A stretch of 64,000 bases of DNA, taken from assembly GCA_030248215.1 (NCBI GenBank), contig JASANG010003970.1:62001-126000 (forward strand), read 5' to 3'. The notes below the pieces were generated by a model. The model made no database searches, had not been told where the DNA came from, and was given only the letters and a program-made list of their open reading frames with translations. This document shows, piece after piece, positions 56,330 through 64,000 of the stretch. Source of the DNA: Enoplolaimus lenunculus. Its lineage: Eukaryota > Nematoda > Enoplea > Enoplida > Thoracostomopsidae. The position numbers and the translations under genes were made by a program. Position 1 is the stretch's first letter, and the number at the start of each line of letters is the position of its first letter.

Positions 56330-59300
56330 CTATAATTTCCGACAATGACTAAACTGTGACCCACCATTGCTACCGGAAGTGTTATTGTGAGTTGTTGCGC
56401 CGGACGTCCATGGATCGCTTGCTGGTTGCGTCCAGGTTCCGGTCAACGAACTTCCACATGTTGCTTTTTCGGCGGAACCAGAATTAAAATTTGGCGAATA
56501 ACGCGGATCAGAAGACGAATATCCGGCTAGTGATGTAGAACTCGAGTTAGTCTTTGGGTTTGAAGTTCCGAAACAACCTGATAGCGAACAACAGCTCTCA
56601 ATCGGGCTTGGAATACGAACACCGCGAGCTTTAGCGACGATATAACCGGCCAACATTAATATAATTCCAATGAGAACGATAAAACAGGTTAGGATTAAGC
56701 CAAGTGCAGTTGGGTTAAAGCAAACGGTTCCTGGTTCTACCGCCAGTGATCGTAATTGTTCCATGTCGGGTTCGTCTAAAGTGAGAAAACAGTAACTAAA
56801 TATATATATAACCTGAGCATGTGAAATCTATATATTAACGTTGGAACGCCCCACATACGTATTTTGGGCAACTTTCCAGGATTACTTTGTTTACAATTTC
56901 ATAGGAAATGCACGTTATTGTTCTATGAAAACAAAAGTTGCATGGAAATTGCTGCGCATTGGCTAACTTTTGCGCATTGCGCAAAACTGGCAGACTAGTA
57001 TAACACAATGTGCAGTGTTTAACAATTATTACGGGTATCTAAGACGTGAGGGCCACGTGATCTAGAGCGTCAAGCTGTGATAATCGTGCGCTGCTCGTGA
57101 CACCTCTCATCCAAGAGTCTGGGGTTCGAATCTTAGCTTTAAATTGGATATCAGATGGTAAAAAATATTCAGGTGAGATAGGGCTAGATTTTGCAAATTT
57201 TTAACTTGTGGACGGGGTTCAATTGTTTTAGGGCTATTGAACCCTCTACCTACGACGGTGTCACCTGGAATTTGGTAAAGGGGCATGACAAGCCTCAATA
57301 TACACTTATGATAATATATTGGAACCATAGTTATTAATGCATCTATATAATTAAAGCTGAAATAACCCACATACGTATTTTGGGCAACATTCCAGCATTA
57401 CTTTGTTTACAATAATTTCTTAGCAAATAAACATGACTGTTCTATGAAAAGAAAATTTGCATGGATATTTCTGTTTCCAGCTGTGCATAGAAACCAGACA
57501 ATCCGATTGGCTGATTCGTTTTTGGAATATGGTCCTTACATACATTACATATCTTTTAGTTAATTCAATATATTCTCAATGGTCGCTTCAGAAAAAATTT
57601 TCTTCAAATTTTGATTGAACATGTCGCTTTTCAGAAAGTGTCTACAACTGGGCTAAACATCTTCAAACTAAAGTGACTACCAGCACGGTCGAAAAATCGT
57701 CGGGTAGCGAAGATCCGTATACGGATTCTCACAAACACTTTCGCGAGTTGGGAATGGGGTGAGTCTGAAAATCGGTACCCCAGGACATTTCTGTCAAAAA
57801 AATGACGAATCCGTGTAGATAGTAACCCTTTCTATTGCTTGAAGCTCCGGTTTAAGTCCGAGCTCCATGGATTTCCTGTGATTGCGCCTATCCGTACACC
57901 ACTTACCGATAGGGTATCCCAAATCATCTTGTGTATCAACGATGAAAACCTCTTCTGATACTATATCAAACGTCATAGGATCTGTAAACTTTTCAGCAGT
58001 ACTATCTTGTTGTACTGGTTTTTCACCGCGTTCAACAATTTGTTCCGGGGGCGCCAAATGTGGAATAGGCTCTGGCTCAGGTTTAGGCTTAGATTCATCG
58101 ATAATGTAGTCTAGATCAAGCATCCGGGATTCAACTCCGGCGGCATGCGTGTCAGCTGTTGCTGATCGTGCACGCCGTTGTGACGCAATGTGACGAAGTT
58201 GAAGTGTTGGCATTGAGCCAAAATTGTTGTTTTTATTATTTTCCCACCGTTCGTGAAGATCAAATGATACCGCTCGCGAGTTTCTCACGCTACCGTGGGA
58301 ATCGGCTAATTTTTGCACGCTTTCTTCAGCGTGTCGTTGTTGACTTTGAGCTGCAGCGGCGAGTAGCTGCTGGAATCGCCGAATTGCATCGGTTTGCGAG
58401 TGGTTGTGATCATTGCCTTGTTGACTACGAGGGTCGTCAAATTGTCTGACGGCAGAAAATTTTGCCCCTGCCTCAATTTCGCCGACCGGTTTTCGTCGAA
58501 TACTACTCGGATCAACTTCCTGACCTTCGTCTACGGTTCCGATGCTGCCCAAAAACGCTGCCGCTCCCCCAGATTGTTGGGAACCACCCCTAGGCTGAAT
58601 TTCAGGCGCATGGTCAGGAACTCTATTTAATGGAGGACCTTTAAGCCCTCTGCTGGCCACCGCATTTTCATCTTCCTCCCGGAGAACATGCCGTGATTGC
58701 TCGTGACGTTTTGCATAACCTGATCCGCCTCGATTTACTCCAAGCGGCACCCCAGATTGAATAGGTGCAACCCCGTACGACCCACCGGTTTGTTGGTTTA
58801 CTCCCAGCGACGAACCTTGGTTAGCTGAATACGACGATGCTGGTATATTTTGACCGATTACACTTTGATCAATAACGTTGAACTGTTGAACAGGAGCCGG
58901 TTGATAGCCCCCGCTGCCGCCAATAACCGCTTGGTTAACGTTGCTTTGAGGGAACAACGACCCTGGCAGGAAACCAGAGTTGTCCGTCGATCCAGGAAGG
59001 AATCCACCAGGTCCTGAGCCAGGAGTCGGTGAGCTGACCAGCGGACAGTTCGGTGGCTGAAAATGCAACAAATGGTCCGCAAGTATTGCTGATGCCATAC
59101 GGCTTTGAGACAGCTCAATAAGTGTTCTCAGTACTACGCTTGGTACTTATTACCAACCACACTCGTGTTCATATGGTAGAAGGGAAATCTTCATCCTCAT
59201 TACTGTTTATTATTTTTGTACGCCTTTACTTTAGGCTTGGGCTAAATCGAAGGCTAAACCTAAGCCTAAACAAATTGACTTCCTCCGAAATAGGCTCAAC

Positions 59301-62300
59301 GGGACTACACAAACTGAGTCAAATTCGACTCTGCCAGAGTCAAACGTGCAACTAAGTGAGTCGAATTTGACTCTGGCGAAGCCGAATCTGACTCAGTTTG
59401 TATAGTCCTGTAGAGCATATTTCGGAGAGAGTCAGGTTGAATCACCATTTTTTGCAGTGTCACTAATCGATTACGTGAATCCGATTTTAGTATTCTAGCC
59501 AGCTAAATGACTTTCGCTTATTAAAATAAAACTGTACTCGATTTTAAACTGAATTATAACAAAAATTACAATATTTCATTTTAACGTTTTTAGAAGTTAC
59601 AGAATTGTAGCAAAGAAAAACAGTTTTACTTAGGGCCCATGTTACTTTAGGGGGCGTCCAGGTGTCTGGTGGATCTATAAAAGAGTAGGTTTAGATTATA
59701 GATTACATTTTTTTGCTTAGGCTTAGACTTAGACTTAGGAACTCATTTTTGCAACGCTTAGGTTTAGGCTTAGGCTTTGGAATACGCTTAATGTACTGTT
59801 ACGCCCCTTAAAGTAACATTGGCCGAAATATCCCTAAAGCAAACTGTTTAAATTCTGCTATTACAAAATGTAAGATTTTTTATTTTTAATATTAAATTAT
59901 GTTCTTTAAAGGCGGATTTGGAAGTAAATTAATGGCGAACGCAAATTGGGATTCAAGTGACTTACAGAATTGGAATAAAAGAAATATTAGCGAAAAAATC
60001 GTTCAAGTCGAAGTTAAATTTTCGAATTTGACAATTTTTATTGTTTACAAGAAATGAGGTATACCGGAAACCCAACGAACCGTCACTGGATCCGCCGCTG
60101 TATCTAATCCCAAATTCAACTCGGACCGCATTTTGGAATATCTCGTTCCGGTTTTTTTCCAGTATCCGGTCGTACCTTAATAGTTAATCCTATTTTAAGC
60201 GGATTCAGATCTGTACGTTCGCAGCGGGTAATAAAATTTTGCGCGGATAAAAGCGGGTAACGAACAAGTAAAAGAATTTTGCACGGGTATACTCGCGGGT
60301 ACAAAAATACCAATTTCCATGGGTAGCGAGCGCAGCGCAGCGCGGGTAAAAAAATCTTCACCCCCTTTTACATCCGTGCGCTTAAATTACCGTTACACCA
60401 GCGCATTCATTTTCGCGTTTATTGCAAATTTGAATTTGGCATTGAAAAAATAAATTTGAGCGATCCGGAAATTTGTACGCCCACACTTCAACGTAGGCCA
60501 GATTCAACGTTCCATCGTAGTTCAGGGTGCCTTGAATTACCGGTGTGAACACTGGGCACCTGAAACAACAAAGGAAATTTTTGAAAATTGACGTCAGTAT
60601 TGATTTTGCGTTGTTTTTCCGGTTCCGGTTTTGCTCTCTACAAAGATGTGTTAATAAATATCTACTTACTCTTTAAAAGCTAAAACTAACTCAATTTAAG
60701 CTTAAGCTATTCTAGCAGTGTTAAACAAACTTTGCAGATTAACAAATCTAACCAGGTAGGTTACGCTTAAACTCATTTGAAATATTTCGTGTTTTTAGTT
60801 TAATCTAAAACTTAATTAATGTAAAAACTACCTAGTTTCTCAGCAGCAGTTGTATCTTAAACTAAAAATAAGTTAAACTTAAACTCGCGTTATTCTTAAA
60901 CAATAATTGTCAGTTTAATCCAGGCTTAAAAGTGTAGTTTACTTAGTCCGTCCAGCCGTTTAAGTTTTACTTACACTCCCATTCAAGTTTAGCGAAGCTA
61001 TAATTAAAGTCTAAGTTTTTAGAAGGTACCTGTGACTTGTTTATTAATATTCCTGCTGCAAATAATTTGTAAAATAATAATTTTGCCCCCTATCCTAGAA
61101 AATTTTCAACCTTGCTTGTGAAGTCATTGAAAATCTTTTGTATATCTCTCCTGAAAAAGTCATAGCTAGCAAGATGAGCTGGCTATGGGCTTGTGTCAAA
61201 GCTTTAACTTTTGAAAGGTTTTTGTCGGAAACGACTTTTTTCACTATTAAACTCACCCACGGCTATCAAGCACCCGAACAGAACTCCCTTGACCGTCGTT
61301 AACGAAACAATTTTTAACCAACATTCCAAAAGCAGCTGAAACCAATTGTAAGATACACGCACTGGCACACCTGCGAAACGGCGCCGTACCCGGTCATAGA
61401 CCCCCACGTCAGGAATCAAAATTAGGATATTGGATTAAAGTTTATCACTAAAATAGCGTCGGTGTCGCGTTCGCGACTTTTTCTCACGATTATATCCCGC
61501 GAGTCCCGTTTTTAGAAACTTTTGGATCCGTCACTGTGTACACATTCCCTGTACATTATAAACATAGAGGTGCATCCAGATTATTGGCCGCGAGCGCCCC
61601 CATTTTCAGAAGTTTGGCCAATGTTACTTCAAAAGGCGTAACAGTAGATTAAGCGTATTTCTTAGCCTAAGCCTATAAGCGTTGCTAAAATTAGTTCCTA
61701 AGGCTAAAGCCAAAGCCCGAGCAAAAAATGCAGGAATCTAGAATCTAAACCTACTCTTTTATAGACACACCAGAAACGTGGACGCCCCTTAATGTAACAT
61801 GGGCCAAAGGTTTTATAGTTAAATGGTAAGGAACGCTACTTATCTTGAGTTTTGTGCCGCTAAAATTGCGTTTCGCTTCTGGTTCGCTTCACTTGCGAAG
61901 TGCTCTCACAATATATATTGCTCCCACCTGTCAAAAATTTCAGAATCCACCACTAAGGATTGGCTTAGGCTAATGCTAAGGTTTATACAAATGCTTATTT
62001 TTAGATAAGCCTTTTCCTAAACCGAAACCTAAGCGTAACGGAAGCAAACAAGAGCCTAATGGAACAATCATTTGCAAGTAACCATAGTTTTATTAAACCG
62101 AGTCAGTGTATAGAACAGGAACGTAACAGTAGTAAATATAAGCATATTCCTAAACCTAAGCCTAAACCTAAACGTAAAGGCTAACGATAAGCCTAATGCT
62201 AAGGCTATGCCTAAGTCTAAGCGAAAAATAATTAGTCTAAAAAGCTTGCTCTATTGCGGTTCGCGTTAAATGGTCCGCCCCTGATCTAGACATAGACCAG

Positions 62301-63626
62301 AAAACTACGCCATTACATTTTACAAAATGTAATTCTCATGCTAAAAGGCAGGGATACAAACTATAAACACGCTTCGTTTGAACATAAGCAATACCGGTTC
62401 CTGTACACTTCACACACATTAACGTTTAGGCTTAGGCTTAGGAAAATGATTAAAGCGTTAACCTAAAATGTGGGGTCACTCACGGTTATCACAGATACAA
62501 GCGATAAACACGCTTCGTTTGAACATAAGCAATACCGGTTCCTGTACACTTCACATACATTAACGTTTAGGCTTAGGCTTAGGAAAAGGTTGAAGCGTTA
62601 ACCTAAAATGTGGGGTCACTCACGGTTATCACATTCCCATCGATGTATAAGGCGGTCTCCAACACGTGCAAATCGAATCACTGGACCATTCAGAGTGCCT
62701 GAGCGAACAGTGTAAACACAACTTGGCATAACCATTGTGGCTTGACGTAGTTCAGTCGTTTGAAGCATACTGAAACAACAGAAATAATTTCAAAATTACT
62801 TGCTAAAATTACATTATTTATAAATTACATAGCTAACGGATTATAAATATATTTATTTTAGACCTTTAGAGTAAATCCAGCATCGAGAGTTGAACCAATC
62901 AAAACACTGTTCATATTTGGTTGGGGGTGTATGACAAAATGTTATCATCAACCAAATTTAGCAACATACTGTCTATATGTGTTTACCTACAGAGAGTGTC
63001 ATAAGCAAAAGGCTACGCTCCGCGTTTCAACCAGCATCCTTCAAAACGTTTTTTGGAAACGGAGAAACTCACCAATCGCTTTTAAGCAAAAATAGCCTTC
63101 AGACGGTATTCTGGCATTAATACTAAAACCGTTTTTCCAAGCGCATAAACCGATTTGTATTTTTGACCCGATCCCGTAATTATTTAATGTTTCATATCCA
63201 AACACTAGTGGATCCAGAAGTGTCAGGGTCCGAAAACGTACGCCAATCAAATGTTTAGGTCCCTACTTTACAATATCCATCCTGAGAAAATTTTTTGGTG
63301 ATTAAATCATAAGGTTCGTAATTTTTCGCAGACAATAACATATATAGCGTACAGTAAAAATTGGTGTTTCATAACATTTGACAGTTTGCTTCTGTCAGAA
63401 ATTTCTGGATCCGCCGCTGCAACCAAATGTTGCAAAGCGTCAGAAATCAAGCAATAAAACTGAATAATGAATAAAGAACTTACCTGACTTCAAGCTGCGA
63501 AGTAACTTGTTTATCGACTTGGGCATAAAAGCAACGAACATTGTACGCTCGATCAACTTTGGTTATAAATTGTGGGTGAAAATTGACCACAAACACAAGA
63601 ACATAATTCATACCGTGTGGTTGAAG
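56330..63626 (-). CDS. Transmembrane ZP-domain (cuticlin-like) protein, 3' six exons, 5' end outside window
   Basis: Minus-strand exons: 63626-63484, 62769-62624, 61335-61257, 60559-60391, 59056-57907, 56775-56330; 710 residues visible, every phase agrees. ZP domains polymerise into extracellular matrices; in nematodes they form cuticlins and apical matrix. Visible ZP marks: NVRCFYAQVDKQVTSQLEVSM, MVMPSCVYTVRSG..NGPVIRFARVGD, IHRWECDN, GMLVKNCFVNDGQG, YKFPDRSNLFFQCQIQIC and ECAGVTPPNC. The fifth exon codes for about 383 low-complexity residues rich in Gly, Ser, Gln and Pro. It contains a dibasic RRARS site (about 58157-58192) that could serve as the furin-type cleavage site ZP proteins need for release. 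The last exon has a 23-residue membrane helix (LILTCFIVLIGIILMLAGYIV) and a Ser/Thr-rich tail of about 100 residues. The missing 5' part should include the signal peptide and the first half of the ZP domain. Confidence 0.93.
57030..57200 (+). repeat. Diverged relative of the tRNA-bearing element
   Basis: Shares GACGTGAG.GCC, CTAGAGCGTCAAGCT and AAATATTCA.GTGAGA.AGGG with 39125-39294. It keeps a B-box-like GGGGTTCGAATCTT but not a clear A box. In the last intron of the ZP-domain gene. Confidence 0.6.
57635..57758 (+). CDS. Coding exon of an unidentified + strand gene, nested in a ZP-gene intron
   Basis: 124 bp between a TTTTCAG acceptor and a GTGAGT donor, open throughout in one phase (2-nt overhang on each side, 40 codons). 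It codes for a normal globular mix (SVYNWAKHLQTKVTTSTVEK, then SGSEDPYTDSHKHFRELGMG). It lies on the opposite strand in the intron between the last two ZP exons. I do not recognise the family and found no partner exon with confidence. Confidence 0.5.
59265..59462. repeat. Family E MITE
   Basis: AAATTGACTTCCTCCGAAATAGGC at the left; GAGTCAGGTTGAATCACCATTTTTTGCAGTGTC at the right; TTCGACTCTG repeats between. In an intron of the ZP-domain gene. Confidence 0.7.
59636..59822. repeat. Family A MITE in ZP-gene intron
   Basis: GGCCCATGTTACTTTAGGGGGCG at the left and CGCCCCTTAAAGTAACATTGGCC at the right; the GCTTAGGCTTAG core is split by GGAACTCATTTTTGCAACGC. Confidence 0.8.
60670..61025. repeat. AGTTTAAGCTTAAACT-type element
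   Basis: Starts CTCTTTAAAAGCTAAAACTAAC and ends AAGTCTAAGTTTTTAGAAGG. The body alternates TTTAAGCTTAA, TTAAACTA and AGTTTAA. A closely related copy is at 41335-41675. Confidence 0.7.
61615..61805. repeat. Family A MITE in ZP-gene intron
   Basis: GGCCAATGTTACTTCAAAAGGCG at the left and CGCCCCTTAATGTAACATGGGCC at the right; CCTAAGC units and the AATCTAGAATCTAAACCTAC block inside. Confidence 0.8.
62108..62295. repeat. Family B MITE fragment
   Basis: TATAGAACAGGAACGTAACAGTAG, then CCTAAACCTAAGCCTAAACC units, TTAGTCTAAAAAGC and GGTCCGCCCCTGATCTAGACAT. Matches the family B order with diverged ends. Confidence 0.65.
62353..62637. repeat. Tandem duplication spanning a splice donor of the ZP-domain gene
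   Basis: Two copies of about 142 bp sharing AAACACGCTTCGTTTGAACAT, AGCAATACCGGTTCCTGTAC, TTAACGTTTAGGCTTAGGC and GTGGGGTCACTCACGGTTATCACA. On the minus strand the last block is exon end plus donor (TGTGATAACC then GTGAGTGACC). The upper copy is the true donor at 62624/62623; the lower, around 62475-62490, is a second donor copy inside the intron. Confidence 0.9.
63255..63425. repeat. Dispersed repeat ending in GGATCCGCCGCTG
   Basis: GGTCCCTACTTTACAATATC, then ATAAGGT..TTTTCGCAG, then GAAATTTCTGGATCCGCCGCTG. Related blocks are at 44895-45060 and 46945-47095 (Wnt introns). GGATCCGCCGCTG ends also occur near 60090 and 61525. The inverse reads CAGCGGCGGATCC, which resembles hAT-type termini; assignment is tentative. 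Confidence 0.5.
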
Positions 63627-64000
63627 CTGAAATGACAAAAATGAACGGATTATAATTTAAATTTGTTGCAATATTTGCAACCGACGCCAACATACTTTCC
63701 GCAAAAACAACATTCTTTTATTGTATATTTTAACAAATTAAACTGTACATTTAATTTGCATGTTTATAAAATTCAGATGGAACGTTGCCCAAAATACGTA
63801 TGTGTGTGGTTCTAGCTTTAATTATAGAGATATAGATCTCGGTGAGCCGAGTTCAAAGGTATAAATTGCATGGCTGTCAGATTTACTGGTTCTGAAGTTA
63901 TGGCTTACGGAAGTTTCATGGTAAAATCAGCTCTTTTGATGTAGTTTTAACTATGTTTTAGACACACTTGCAAAATATAAACTAAACAAGGTTTATTCGT

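Noticed and set aside
58159..58630. Open frames on the plus strand
   Set aside because: Antisense shadows of the long low-complexity ZP-gene exon.
1..64000. CRISPR array, rRNA gene, integrase, reverse transcriptase or DDE transposase
   Set aside because: None could be seen. Tandem repeats here have no repeat-spacer pattern, and no open frame carries the expected catalytic motifs.

Overview
This is a gene-sparse, AT-rich, intron-rich animal nuclear sequence. I read it as nematode, possibly an enoplean or mermithid-like species with a large repetitive genome. Three things point that way: long arrays and dispersed copies of the hexamer TTAGGC, which is the nematode telomere unit; a cuticlin-type ZP-domain gene; and short T-rich splice acceptors (TTTCAG, TTTTAG). 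The species assignment is inference.

Five protein-coding genes can be assembled by splicing, with reading phase preserved at every junction used. (1) 224-16163 (+) is a 15-exon orthologue of the leucine-rich-repeat Ras/MAPK scaffold SHOC2/SOC-2/SUR-8, 513 aa, complete. (2) 20778-23836 (+) is a 5-exon stand-alone cytochrome b5 protein. It resembles the N-terminal heme domain of NCB5OR (CYB5R4) but stops before any CS or reductase domain. (3) 29977-28120 (-) holds three exons of a secreted phospholipase A2: signal peptide, calcium loop and active site. The 3' end was not found. (4) 42168-49331 (+) is a 9-exon secreted Wnt ligand, 460 aa, complete. It is closest by eye to the Wnt2 subfamily and has an inserted Pro-Glu-Phe-rich segment and a C-terminal tail. 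(5) 63626-56330 (-) is the 3' six exons of a single-pass transmembrane ZP-domain (cuticlin-like) protein whose 5' end lies beyond the window. One convincing coding exon on the + strand (57635-57758) sits inside an intron of the ZP gene and belongs to an unidentified gene.

The genes are functionally unrelated and each has its own promoter. The set covers Ras signalling, Wnt signalling, redox, a secreted lipase and an apical matrix protein. Nothing suggests a cluster or operon, and no trans-splicing signal was identified.

The rest is a dense, nested collection of short non-autonomous DNA transposons (MITEs) and tandem repeats, both inside introns and in the spacers at 16.2-20.8, 23.8-28.1, 30-42.2 and 49.3-56.3 kb. 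The main families, as labelled here, are: A and B (TIRs starting GGCC, 8-bp target duplications, cores built of CCTAAGC/GCTTAGG); a PIF/Harbinger-like family (3-bp TTA/TAA duplications) carrying an array of the palindrome ATCATATGAT; C (TIR around TTCTCAAATGTG); D (CACTGTAAATTCCAGTGAGTTG); E (CACTGCAAAAAA, TA-flanked); F (CCGTAGCCA ends); G (GCCGTCCGTC); H (CGGAATCGG-rich); I (GTAGTGACCCGAA ends); a piggyBac-like element holding a tRNA-like sequence; and several foldback elements. No transposase or reverse transcriptase was recognised. No rRNA, functional tRNA or CRISPR array was seen.
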